Shown: piece after piece, positions 42,225 to 53,331 of the stretch
Layout: each line of letters starts with the position of its first letter
Position numbering within the stretch: the stretch's first letter is position 1
From: Welwitschia mirabilis
Lineage: Eukaryota; Gnetophyta; Gnetopsida; Welwitschiales
Assembly: GCA_051453625.1 (NCBI GenBank)
Contig: JBOZIK010000001.1
Coordinates: 160,749,821-160,803,778, forward strand
DNA: 53,958 bases
Direction of reading: 5' to 3'
The notes under the pieces: generated by a model
The model's input: the letters and a program-made list of their open reading frames with translations, nothing else
Told to the model about the DNA's origin: nothing
The model's database searches: none
Translations under genes and position numbers: made by a program

Positions 42225-42861
42225 ATGGAGAAAGCTAAGTTCTCCACAAAAAAGGAGCACATTACTCCTAGATATAGATGATGGTGCATGTGCAGAAATT
42301 AAAAAATGTTTCAATATAGTTTCATAGGCAAATTTATTACATCTAATCCAAGGCATACATTAGATCTAACTATAGATTAGGTGGTTACTAAATCAACAGG
42401 GATCACTAAGGTACAAGCTATTGCTAATGGACTAGTTTTATTTTAGTTTAATAATGAAAATAATAGAGACAAACTAATAGCAAGGGACCTATGGTTTTTT
42501 AGAGTAAGAAGGCTCCCTTTAGATAAATGGGCCTAAAGGATGTAATTGGATTTAAATATTTTTCCAAAACTATTAATGTAAATAAGGATACTTAGATTTT
42601 TAATAGAATTTTAGGATGAAGATCTCCTCATAAAGATAGCCTTATAATTTGAGGGTCTTATTTAGTTAGATAGAATAATAATAAAGCAAACCCAATTAAT
42701 GCTAGCTAGATTTTGTATTTGAACATGTCTAGAGAAAATGAAGTAGATTTAATCCATTAAGCTTCACTCCAAAGGGGGAGAGTGCAAATTTAAACTTGAA
42801 TATGAAAATTATTAATTATTTATGAAACTTATCAAAAATCAAGCCACCCACTAAGTATATT
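42225..42861 (+). pseudogene. DUF4283 / CCHC-type frame, truncated by G4
   Basis: One frame, ATG 42225 to the LTR at 42862 (212 codons), is open except for stops that sit where Gln or Trp is expected. The readings FIGKFITSNPRHTLDL, IANGLVLF, NRDKLIARDLWFFRVRRLPL, DKWA, 'LDLNIFPKL', and LMLARFCI follow the DUF4283 family (Pfam PF14111: GPWF...PL.L..W...F.......W.R). 'LEYENY' with LF..KLIKNQATH near the end fits the zf-CCHC_4 that usually follows. DUF4283 proteins are found in plant LINE-type ORFs and retrotransposed genes; which applies here cannot be told. The 3' part was removed by insertion of G4. Confidence 0.75.
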
Positions 42862-44130
42862 ATTGCAGTGTGAATTTATACAATTCTGAAGTCCTTTAGG
42901 TAAATCTATAAACCAAATAACTTATAGAAAAACACATGCTAGTATAGACAGGAGTTCATTTAAATGTCGTAATTCTAATAAAGGCATTAGGCTAAGAGTT
43001 AGAGAATTGATTTCCAAGATATTTTTGATCTTTTTATCTTATAAAAACTAAAAGTAAATAATAAAGTAAATGTAATGTAAGTCAATGAAAATGAAATGCA
43101 AATGGAAATGGAATGAATTCTATTTGGTTCCTAATACTTCTGTCATAAGAACTAGATTCTCTATAATTTAGATCAATTAAGAAGAGTATTCAACTAGTTC
43201 CTAACTAATATGAACTATGAAATATACCAAGTAGAATAGAGAATGTAATGTAAATTGGAATAAAATAGCAATGCAAATAAAATACTAACCAAGGTCAACC
43301 TTAACAAAGGTTGTCCTTATGATCTAGATAAATCATAGAATTGTCACTTTAAACTATGATCAATGTAAACCATAAGGGACATATACAGAAGTAAAATGAA
43401 AATACTAATTGTATTGATTCAAAAAGTAATTGAATTAATTCAAGAATCTTTACATACACTTACAATAAAATAGTAGCACTTCAATAGAATAGACATAGCC
43501 TAACACTAAGGAAACTTCTTTCTATAGCTACTAGATGGATCTTTTGTCCTTAAATATTCTATCATGAGTATATCATATATAAAAGATAGAAATAAAAATG
43601 AAGAAGGGGAAGGGTATTTATATTTTTATACTAAGGTTTTAGAAACTTAACCCTAAAAGTCAGAAAAAAACACTAACAGCCTAAATGAGTCACTTCACCC
43701 CATTACATAGATAATTCTTTCTGACCATAGAAAAATAGTTATCATTCTAACTATTATAAAGATAATAAAGGGGACATCACCCTACATTAAAAGGTACTTC
43801 ATCAGATTCATACCCTATTGTCAGCCCTGTAACTTTTGTCCATGTCAACAGTGCTATCGTCCTACCTATCGTAGGAATGACAGAGAGGATGATAAGCTTC
43901 CTTACCTTCAATCTCAAAGGTAAGTTAGTCTTTTACATGATGAATCCTTTTTCTAAGTATGCAGTATCATAATAAGATTAAGAACCCTCCAAATATGCTA
44001 AGAATTGCATGTTTCATTGATCATCCTATCAGATCTTCATAATCATCAGTATTGCATCCAAACCTATGTAAATGTCTTATAAAATCACTCAAAATATGTC
44101 ATCAAATTCCTACAAATTGAAATCATAACA
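42862..44130 (-). repeat. G4 3' LTR
   Basis: On the minus strand it starts TGTTATGATTTCAATTTG at 44130 and ends CACTGCAATA at 42862, the same terminal GCAATA as the G3 3' LTR. Shared landmarks: 'gacatttacataggtttgga', 'atgcaattcttagcatat', a TATA box at 43613-43623 (minus), and 'tcccttatggttta'. Length 1269 bp, which supports a true G3 LTR length near 1.3 kb. It is preceded on its strand by the purine-rich 'aaggctaagtaggaggcta'. Confidence 0.85.
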
Positions 44131-46079
44131 TAGCCTCCTACTTAGCCTTATTAGTCCTTGACAAAGTGAGTGATCAACTAGATTGCAAGCCAATTTGATT
44201 AAGATATAATAGTACTGAAAAGATGTAAATTAAATTCCATTAAATCATGTAATAAAAGATGTCATAAATATATTAACTGATACAAATGTCAAAAAAAATC
44301 CCTAATTCCCCTACTTAAGCATGTTACTATAGAATAAATAGATATAAAAATCATAAAAATATAACATTGATAGCTCATAGAATGATAATGTGTATGTATA
44401 TTACAGAAATAGTGATAACAGACTGATTTAATAGACTTAAGTAGCACTAATTCTCAAAAGAATGATATATTTAAGTTCATTAGTGTCATCCATAAAGGCT
44501 AAGGTCAAGAGTAGGTAAAGCATTTTTTAGATGATCTAAAACATAGCTATAAGAAAAATTTGAGAGTGTGCTACTGGATCTTATAAGATAAAGTTCATGA
44601 ATTCTCCATATTTATTCAATTAACATAAAAAACTAATCTAAATAACCCATTATATATATATGCATTGTGAAAGCTCAGAAAATGAAAAATTTATGCTTAA
44701 AATCATTCTACCCCTCCCACAGAAAAAGCAAGATGTCCCAAATTACACTAAAGAGAAAGGATGAGTGTCCTCCCATCTTTTATGGGAATAATAGGCATGG
44801 GACAATAATGATCAAATAAGTTGCTTAAAAAGAAAAGACAATCCAAAAAAATACTAAAAGCAAGCAAACTTATAAGAAAAATAGAAAGAAAGTAGAAAAT
44901 AAATGAATATCCTAAAAAACATACCCATGGTAAAAAGGGATGCATAGAGGAAAATTTATAAAGAGAGGAAAATGCACTAAGTAAAAAGAAACAATGCTCA
45001 CAGACTCTACAAATGTTCCCAAACTCATGGAAAAGGAAAATCTAGAACTTATCAAGTCATGAAAACCTATCAAGAATCAACCTCTAAGAAAACACATTAA
45101 TAAGAAACTAGAAAAATGATTAGATCCATAATATGATGCTTAAAAAGTATGGAAAATGACTTTGAAAAATCCAACAAAATAACTAAAGAAAAGTAAAATG
45201 GAAATGGACAACTAGGAACATAAATAAAATTGCTTCCTTACCCTAGATTCTAACTTAACAAATTTCCTTAGCAACAATCATAAAATTACTTGATAAAATA
45301 TGCATTATAGTATGTATAAATTACAAAGTACCACTCAATTAGGTAATGGTTATGATGATGTCAAGTACGTCTAATGTTATCAAATAATAAATGATAAGAT
45401 AAGAAGCTATTTTAAATAGGAACTTATAAGCTACCATATCAAAACAACACTAGAATCTAAAAAAGTAGAGTGATTATATGGAATTGCTAAAAATAAATAA
45501 ATAAAAATGACTCTAGAAAATAAGCAATGCCTTTGATGACACCAGGAGTACCACTGATCATATAACCTTAAAACACATTGTATTTGACCATGATGAGGGG
45601 AGTGAAACCACTATTAGAGGAGTAAGAACCCACACAGCATAGCTAAATGACCCTCTAGTGAAGTTTCCATAGCTACCATATCGCACTGCCAATGGCTCCT
45701 CTTGAGAATATTTGCCCTAATGCACTTATAATAGGACATCATGGTGATCATGTTTTTGAGATATAACATAAAAGCGCATAGTCTTTTTTTTTTTTTAATT
45801 ACATCCCACATTACCAAGTACTTATAATAATAAAAGTGAAGTAATGATATGTGTAACAAAATAAAAACATGCAAAACCACTAATTACTTATAGTATTGAA
45901 AGAGAATAAAAGAATCAAAGCATCTTCCTTCACAATGAAGTTCATAGACATACGAATGTCTGAATATTGGATGAAGTTAATCTTATCATCTAAATGCTCA
46001 AGTAAAATATTACTAATCATAAAAATTCATAAGTAAAATGAATATGTTAAGTTTAAAAATATTTAAGTGATAACATGAT
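44131..46079 (-). other. G4 3' non-coding region
   Basis: Collinear with 29640-31244 of G3 in opposite orientation. No domain in either copy, so the minus-strand frames at 44748-44945 and 45614-45880 are not called. Confidence 0.65.
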
Positions 46080-47430
46080 GTTTACCTAAGGAATGAGTTA
46101 AGAAGGAATTTAGATAATGGCAAAAGGAAGGTTTCCTCATTAAGACAGGCTTCCAAAACAAGTGCTTCTATTGTGTTCAAGATTTCATCAGGAGATGATT
46201 TATAAATTTTTAACCTTTATCCATTAAATTTTTGAATTTTTCTAGTATTTGGATTACAGATTTCAACTGAGCCATTTTAGTATACTTTATTTATGAGGTA
46301 AGGACATAATCATAAAGAAGTCAAATTGTTGTGCAAAGGGTGTACTTTGATGTTATACAATTTGACCAGGTTTAAACTACTTATGAATAATCTTTTTATC
46401 ATATCTAAACTTAGCTTTAGTTTTATTAATGAGTTAACAATGCAAAGCATGAGTACATTTTTCATCTAAATGGTTAAGTTGGGTTAATCAAATTTTAAAA
46501 TTGTCATTTAAGTCTATAAGGTTAACTTGATGGGTGGATCGATAAGAATTATAGCAAACATTAGCTAGTAAAATACAAACTTTTTTATACATAAGTTCAT
46601 ATGATGAGAAACCTAGAGACTTATATCAGGTAGTACAGTAATCCCAAAGAATGTCATAAAGTTTATAATACCATGTTTTTCTATTGACAAAGCTAATTTC
46701 TAAAGCATCTTTTTTATTTCTCTATTCGCATTTTTAGCTTATTCATTAGTTTGAGGATGATAGGTATAAGCAATTCTATGTTCAACACTAATGGATAAAA
46801 AAAGTTTTTTAAAAAGGTGATTAATAAAATAAGTTCCTTGATCACTAATGATAATTCATGGAAAACCAAATCATTGAAAGATATGAGTTCAAACAAAGTT
46901 GTAAATAGTTCAAGCATCATTTTTAATAGTAGAAACAGCTTCTACCTACTTAGTAATGTAATCAACAGCAATAAGGATATAATTTTTGTCATGAGAAAGT
47001 GGTGCAATAGGGCCTATAAAGTTAATTTACTAATAATCAAAAGGTTCACATTTAAGAATAGGTTTAAGGGTCATATCGTGAGATCAAGTTAAGCTACCAT
47101 AACTTTGACATGCATCGCATCTTAACATAAAGTCATATGAATCCTTAAAAGGATTAGGCTAATAAAAACTAGAGTGAAGAATTTTCATGATGATCTTTTA
47201 TCCACTAAATTATCCCCCCACAAACTCCTCCAAGGTAAATTTTTAGGATTTCTAAGGTTTCTTACTCAGGTACACACTTACTTATGATTTGATCTTTGCA
47301 ATGTCTATAGAGATGGGGTTCATTTCACTCATAGTCACTGATCCTATGGAAAAATGTTTTACATTGATTATGATTTCATGTCAGATCCACATTTTTACAT
47401 TTCTTATAAAATTTTCAAGTTTATGTTTAA
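46080..47430 (-). pseudogene. G4 integrase remnant
   Basis: Minus-strand reading gives a DQIISKCVPE start near 47300, a KDSYDFMLRCDACQSYGS zinc-domain end (47100-47150), INFIGPIAPLSHDKNYILI and AVDYITK (46930-47010; first Asp is Asn), IIISDQGTYFINHLF after a frame slip (46830-46860; second Asp kept), EHRIAYTYHPQTNEQAKNAN (46730-46790) with NREIKKML. Glu of the DDE triad is Lys (QAK). The 68-codon frame 46714-46920 is a shifted fragment of this. The C-terminal part to 46080 is poorly readable. Confidence 0.87.
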
Positions 47431-47559
47431 TGAAATATTTAAAAAATTTTGATTTACTTGAAACATCCAATTGTTACAAATGCTATGATTCTTGAAATGC
47501 AATCTTATTAAATTGCAATATGAATACCATTTTTTGTAAATGTTTTTACCCAATTTTTA
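47431..47559. other. Junction upstream of G4 integrase
   Basis: Similarity to G3 fades here. It is either a truncation of G4 or a later insertion of the LTR-like block to the right. Confidence 0.3.
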
Positions 47560-47769
47560 TATGCTCTTGTGGTGTAAATAATATCTTTTATTTACTTATG
47601 CAATTGAATGTAAATACTGAATTAAATGTATACTGTGAAGACGTGTTACTTATTATTAAATGTAAAGCATTATCTTAATTATATTATTAAAAGCACCTGG
47701 TGACTAGACAATCATTTATGAGACATTATGTAACCCTTCTTTTAACCACCCTCATTCATGATGTTTTGT

Positions 47770-48136
47770 NNNNNNNNNNNNNNNNNNNNNNNNNNNNNNN
47801 NNNNNNNNNNNNNNNNNNNNNNNNNNNNNNNNNNNNNNNNNNNNNNNNNNNNNNNNNNNNNNNNNNNNNNNNNNNNNNNNNNNNNNNNNNNNNNNNNNNN
47901 NNNNNNNNNNNNNNNNNNNNNNNNNNNNNNNNNNNNNNNNNNNNNNNNNNNNNNNNNNNNNNNNNNNNNNNNNNNNNNNNNNNNNNNNNNNNNNNNNNNN
48001 NNNNNNNNNNNNNNNNNNNNNNNNNNNNNNNNNNNNNNNNNNNNNNNNNNNNNNNNNNNNNNNNNNNNNNNNNNNNNNNNNNNNNNNNNNNNNNNNNNNN
48101 NNNNNNNNNNNNNNNNNNNNNNNNNNNNNNNNNNNN
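47770..48136. other. Assembly gap, 367 N, flanked by a 55-bp duplicate
   Basis: The 55 bases at 47715-47769 are identical to 48137-48191, immediately on the other side of the gap. This looks like two contig ends that overlap but were not merged. Confidence 0.85.
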
Positions 48137-48271
48137 TTTATGAGACATTATGTAACCCTTCTTTTAACCACCCTCATTCATGATGTTTTGTCTTTAAATA
48201 CAAGGAATCTTTACCAAGCTTTCGTTTTGTCCTCATATTCTTGTAACTCTTCACATTCCACCAAATCTTAA

Positions 48272-48281
48272 TTATAAATAA
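48272..48281 (+). promoter_or_regulatory. TATA box in the LTR-like block
   Basis: TATAAATAAG is followed by 'accctccttctcc'. It is the same arrangement as the G3 LTR promoter (TATAAATAAG then 'actcccc'). Prediction only. Confidence 0.45.
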
Positions 48282-48400
48282 GACCCTCCTTCTCCTTTTC
48301 CCTCACTTTTATTTTTTTAGAAAACCTTTTGCTACTAAGTCTTAAAGCCTAGAAAAGCCTTGGAGACTTATAAAGATCTTGAATTCTTCTTAAAAATTGG

Positions 48401-48765
48401 TATGGTTCTATACTTTCATGCTTCCTTAATGGTCCTTTCTTATGAATTTTGTATTAAAATCATCATATTTATGTATGGTTCTTTACTTCTGTGCTTCCTT
48501 ATTGATCCTTCCTTATGCATTCTATATTGAAATCGACATGTTTATGTATGGTGCTATACTTTCATGCTTTCTTAATAGTCCTTTTTTATACATTCTTTAT
48601 TGAAGTTGTCATATTTATGTATGGTTCTTTACTTTTATGCTTTCTTGTAGGTTCTTTCTTATGAAATTTGTATTAAAATCATCATGTTTGTTTATGGTTT
48701 TATTTTCTTATATATTCTTAATGGTCCCCTCGTATTCATTTATTTATTAAGACCGATGCATGTGA
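48401..48765 (+). repeat. 73-bp tandem repeat, five copies
   Basis: 'tatggttctatactttcatg' begins the unit. Unit starts are at 48401, 48474, 48547, 48620 and 48693, an exact 73-base step each time. Copies differ by scattered substitutions, the last being the most diverged. Confidence 0.9.
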
Positions 48766-49006
48766 ATTTCCTGCAAGTTGATTATGTTGCTTGAATAAGA
48801 AAAATCTTGAGTTTAAGTATATTTTATCTTCATGTACCATTACTCAATATCTTGAAATTATCTTTTGTATGAGATGAAAGTCGTGATTAAATCCATCGTA
48901 TTTATCTTACAATCTTTTTTAGATTTTTTTCGAGGTGTTATGTCATGATTAATCTTCTCTTAGATTCATGATATCATCTTGTTAAACTTATGATTATGTA
49001 TTTTCC

Positions 49007-49364
49007 ATAGATTGCCAAATAAGGCAGTGGACTTCACAGATCACTGAATGAGGCAATGAAGAGAGAATCCCACAAATTACTAAATGAGGCAGTGGGAATA
49101 TTATATTACCACAGATCACCAAATGAGGTAGTGGGCTTTACAAATTATTAAATGAAGTAGTAAAATTGATGATGATTATATATATATATATATATGAGTA
49201 CCATAGATTGCTGAATGAGGTAGTGGCCTTCATAGATCGTTAAATGAGGTAGTGGCCTTCATAGATCACTAAATGAGGCAGTGAAGTTAAATATTATATG
49301 AGAACCACAGATCACCGAATAAGGCAGTGGGCTTCACAGATCACTGAATGAGGTAATAAAGTTA
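49007..49364 (+). repeat. 29-bp minisatellite, about ten copies
   Basis: The unit has the form CACAGATCACYGAATGAGGC followed by AGTGGGCTT, seen near 49007, 49036, 49072, 49110, 49139, 49202, 49231, 49260, 49306 and 49335. Adjacent units are exactly 29 bases apart; pairs are separated by short spacers, one of which is a (TA)n run. Confidence 0.9.
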
Positions 49365-49640
49365 ATGATGATTGAGATTATATATATTATATTTGATATT
49401 ATCATTCATAACCATGAGTTCATTATCTATGTATGTTTTGGATTTCTTGAAAGTTTTGAACTTTTCTTTGTTGTCTTGATCCTTGAACTATCTTGTCAAA
49501 ATACCTATTCTTGCTTGGGCCATACTGAGGGCTGTGAGATTTTCACAGTTCTCATCCCATATATTTTATAAAAGGTGGAAAATCTAGAGTCTAAATGCTG
49601 AGATGGCATGAAATCATAATGGATCATTGGATCTATAATG

Positions 49641-50329
49641 GTGGAAAAGAAAATCTTCTGATTTATTTTATCTCTTGGGCTATTGGAGTTAATTACCTAA
49701 TTATATGAATAGCTAATATGTTAATTATTATTTTTATAAGAGACAACTTCTATTTATTCATAATTGTGTGGCTTGAATTTTTATATGGAATGATGATTTT
49801 TCTTTTCTTAAAATAAAGTTTATTTATTAGAGGTCATACTTTCTGTTTATTATCTAATGAAATTTGTTAACATCTTAAATCTTTACCGATGTGTTTATGA
49901 AATATTTTATTGAATATTGAATGAAAAAATTATGGATTCTTGAGAATATTCTTGGAATAAACTTGAATTTGTGCATTATTATTATTATATTATAATTGAA
50001 AATTTTCATTGGAAAATTTTATAGGAAAACTTTGGAAGATTTTGCGATAGTTTGATATTTTTCTCAAATCTTGCAAAAGTTTTGTTAATATATTTATGAT
50101 AAATTTTCCTTTTAATTTGGATGACCATCACAATTAATCTTGAAGTAGTCCTTAAATAAATTTAATTATATGAAGGTTAAAATGGTATAGGGCCCTGTTA
50201 ATTATTTGGCCAAAAAAATCCTTAGTCACTAACTTGTCCAAGATAGTATTACTCCTTTTTTTTATTTTTAAAATTTAGAAAATAAATGGTTTTTTCTATT
50301 GATTAAACATGGAAATTTCTCCATTTATC
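49641..50329. other. AT-rich stretch, nothing recognised
   Basis: No domain, RNA or repeat seen on either strand. Confidence 0.45.
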
Positions 50330-50940
50330 ATTTTTCTTACTTATTTTGGAATTTTAGTCATAGCATTTTTGTTTTACAAAGCTCTTTTGTTTATCGTTCT
50401 TCCATTTTTCAGAATTTTAGTTATAGACTTTATCATTTTTCTTCATTTTTTTAGAATTTTTTTCCATTTATAATTCTTTTATTGTAGTTGTTGTATCTGC
50501 TTCACAATTGTGCTCTTTCATTTTCTTTCTAGAATCAAATAATGTTTTCTTTTCTAGCATATAAACCAATTCCTTACAATCATTTGAAATGCTCTGAAGA
50601 ATTACAATTTGCTTTAATGAATATTACTATATTTGATGGTTAACAAATCTTTGTAATCTTTTAGGCGGTTGTGATACATAGGTATGGAATTTTTTTCTGT
50701 TCATTTTTTTATTTATCAGAATTTTAGTCATAGCATTTTTTATAGAACGCTCTTTCATTTATCAATCTTCCATTTTTCAGAATTTTAGTCGTAGCATTTA
50801 TTATTTGTTTCCATTTTTTATAGTTTTTCTCCTTTTATAATTCTTCCATTGCATTTGTTGTAACTGCTTCATAATTGCCCTCTTATATCATTCTTCCATT
50901 ATAGTTATTGTAACTACTCCAGATTTATCCTATTTCAATT
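50330..50940 (+). repeat. 368-bp direct repeat with internal sub-repeats
   Basis: 'ccatttttcagaattttag' occurs at 50402 and 50770, and 'gaattttagtcatagcattt' at 50349 and 50719. Inside each copy the 'agaattttag' motif recurs after about 61 bases. A third unit, 'attcttycattrtagttrtt'-like, recurs near 50470, 50840 and 50900. It is probably internal to an unidentified element. Confidence 0.75.
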
Positions 50941-51595
50941 TTTTAATATAAAAATTATTTTTTACAAGATAATGTACTATAAATATGTAAACATATAAAA
51001 CAGAATGCTAAGCATAGGTAGAAGAACACATTACTTTTTAATTAAAAAATTTATCAAGTTATAATTTATTTTTAATTAAGTTTTTTNNNNNNNNNNNNNN
51101 NNNNNNNNNNNNNNNNNNNNNNNNNNNNNNNNNNNNNNNNNNNNNNNNNNNNNNNNNNNNNNNNNNNNNNNNNNNNNNNNNNNNNNNNNNNNNNNNNNNN
51201 NNNNNNNNNNNNNNNNNNNNNNNNNNNNNNNNNNNNNNNNNNNNNNNNNNNNNNNNNNNNNNNNNNNNNNNNNNNNNNNNNNNNNNNNNNNNNNNNNNNN
51301 NNNNNNNNNNNNNNNNNNNNNNNNNNNNNNNNNNNNNNNNNNNNNNNNNNNNNNNNNNNNNNNNNNNNNNNNNNNNNNNNNNNNNNNNNNNNNNNNNNTT
51401 TTAAACTTATTAATTTACACAATGATTATTTTTACGTTAGGTTTTTATAAAAATGATTTTTTAAATTTGTGTCCTTTCTACTTGTGTATAACTTTTCTAA
51501 CTTATCTTGCTAAAAGGTTTTTAAAATTTAATTCATCCTTATGATTACCTTGATTATCTAAATGTAACTTTTACATTTATTTTCATTTCTCTAGA
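50941..51595. other. AT-rich stretch with a 312-N gap (51087-51398)
   Basis: Nothing recognised. The gap flanks are not duplicated here. A pyrimidine run 'tttctctag' just before 51596 could be a splice acceptor for the Helitron frame. Confidence 0.4.
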
Positions 51596-52338
51596 ATGGA
51601 TTCTAAGATTGAACATCAATGGGCCCTAAACCGTGAAAGGCAAAGAAGATATCGTGAGAGGTAAAGACTTCATAGGAATATTGAAAACTCAAAAAAATAT
51701 TTAAACATATGTAATGATATTAATGACAATAATAATCCAGAAGGTATGAGTAATTTTTGTTTATAGTTTTACCTTTTTATGAAGATTGGGTTTATGAGAA
51801 AATTATGTTTTCTGATATGTTTATAAATAATATGAATAATGTAGCTCTTCGATAAAATACTATGACATATATTACTATAGTAAAACACTTAATTGACCAT
51901 ACAGTGGAAGAATTAAATCCACAAAGTGAAGACATGCCCACAAAAATAATTCCCTTAGTATCAGTCAATGAATAGATAGAAGACAGTGGAAAAACACCTA
52001 GAAGTTATGTGTATAATACATAAAGTCCTTTATTATTAACTCCTAAATAAAAGTACACAAGTAAATAAAAAGATATTATGGGGGAGGATTCTTATCGTAA
52101 TCAATAATCACACTTATCAAGAGAACAATGAAAAAGGCAGTCTAATCCAATATTATCAAACTTTGATGCACCATCCTCTACAAGAGGTCTTAATCAAATA
52201 ATATAATAGCCTTTATATCTGGGCTTATATAAGTTTGATGATGATATATCTAAAAGAATTGAGACATTTTGGAGGGAAATATAAGTCTTTGCACAACCAA
52301 GATCATGCACATTTTGTAATGAGATGTATCAGTCTATA
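51596..52338 (+). pseudogene. Helitron protein N-terminal region
   Basis: ATG 51596 opens MDSKIEHQWALNRERQRRY, a basic start of the kind seen in plant Helitron proteins and in mobile-element zinc-knuckle proteins. A middle part reads SGKTPRSYVYNT (near 51985) and GEDSYRN (near 52085). The end before the gap reads FDDDISKRIETFW, then AQPRSCTFCNEMYQ, in the position of the Cys-rich 'C..C.A..W' block that precedes the Helitron_like_N domain. Several Gln codons are stops. Short and partly shifted, so identity leans on the downstream domain. Confidence 0.55.
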
Positions 52339-53331
52339 NNNNNNNNNNNNNNNNNNNNNNNNNNNNNNNNNNNNNNNNNNNNNNNNNNNNNNNNNNNNNN
52401 NNNNNNNNNNNNNNNNNNNNNNNNNNNNNNNNNNNNNNNNNNNNNNNNNNNNNNNNNNNNNNNNNNNNNNNNNNNNNNNNNNNNNNNNNNNNNNNNNNNN
52501 NNNNNNNNNNNNNNNNNNNNNNNNNNNNNNNNNNNNNNNNNNNNNNNNNNNNNNNNNNNNNNNNNNNNNNNNNNNNNNNNNNNNNNNNNNNNNNNNNNNN
52601 NNNNNNNNNNNNNNNNNNNNNNNNNNNNNNNNNNNNNNNNNNNNNNNNNNNNNNNNNNNNNNNNNNNNNNNNNNNNNNNNNNNNNNNNNNNNNNNNNNNN
52701 NNNNNNNNNNNNNNNNNNNNNNNNNNNNNNNNNNNNNNNNNNNNNNNNNNNNNNNNNNNNNNNNNNNNNNNNNNNNNNNNNNNNNNNNNNNNNNNNNNNN
52801 NNNNNNNNNNNNNNNNNNNNNNNNNNNNNNNNNNNNNNNNNNNNNNNNNNNNNNNNNNNNNNNNNNNNNNNNNNNNNNNNNNNNNNNNNNNNNNNNNNNN
52901 NNNNNNNNNNNNNNNNNNNNNNNNNNNNNNNNNNNNNNNNNNNNNNNNNNNNNNNNNNNNNNNNNNNNNNNNNNNNNNNNNNNNNNNNNNNNNNNNNNNN
53001 NNNNNNNNNNNNNNNNNNNNNNNNNNNNNNNNNNNNNNNNNNNNNNNNNNNNNNNNNNNNNNNNNNNNNNNNNNNNNNNNNNNNNNNNNNNNNNNNNNNN
53101 NNNNNNNNNNNNNNNNNNNNNNNNNNNNNNNNNNNNNNNNNNNNNNNNNNNNNNNNNNNNNNNNNNNNNNNNNNNNNNNNNNNNNNNNNNNNNNNNNNNN
53201 NNNNNNNNNNNNNNNNNNNNNNNNNNNNNNNNNNNNNNNNNNNNNNNNNNNNNNNNNNNNNNNNNNNNNNNNNNNNNNNNNNNNNNNNNNNNNNNNNNNN
53301 NNNNNNNNNNNNNNNNNNNNNNNNNNNNNNN
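52339..53331. other. Assembly gap, 993 N, inside the Helitron gene
   Basis: No duplicated flanks, so it probably represents real missing sequence. Long open frames that cross it are artefacts. Confidence 0.9.

Larger units (their letters stand above)
42862..47430 (-). mobile_element. G4: Athila-like Ty3/gypsy element, 3' half, same family as G3
   Basis: On the minus strand it reads integrase (47430 to 46080), non-coding 3' region (46080 to 44131) and 3' LTR (44130 to 42862). All three parts are collinear with G3. Upstream domains (gag to RNase H) are absent: beyond about 47430 the similarity is lost. The insertion cuts the DUF4283 frame at 42861/42862. Confidence 0.88.
47560..49640 (+). repeat. 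Unclassified LTR-like block with two minisatellites
   Basis: A TATA box (TATAAATAAG at about 48272) is followed about 30-50 bases later by pyrimidine-rich sequence and an 'R-U5'-like stretch. Then come a 73-bp and a 29-bp tandem array, then a stretch near 49510 ('gggccatactgagggctgtg') that looks like retrotransposon LTR sequence. No partner LTR is in the window, so the ends are open. It contains the 367-N gap. Confidence 0.45.

Noticed and set aside
48401-49364. CRISPR-like array
   Set aside because: Repeat units are adjacent or irregularly spaced, with no unique spacers of constant length, in a plant nuclear context. They are minisatellites.
51740-51765. Short intron GTATGAG...TTTATAG after the Helitron N-terminus
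   Set aside because: About 24 bases is too short for a plant intron. The apparent signals are AT-rich noise.
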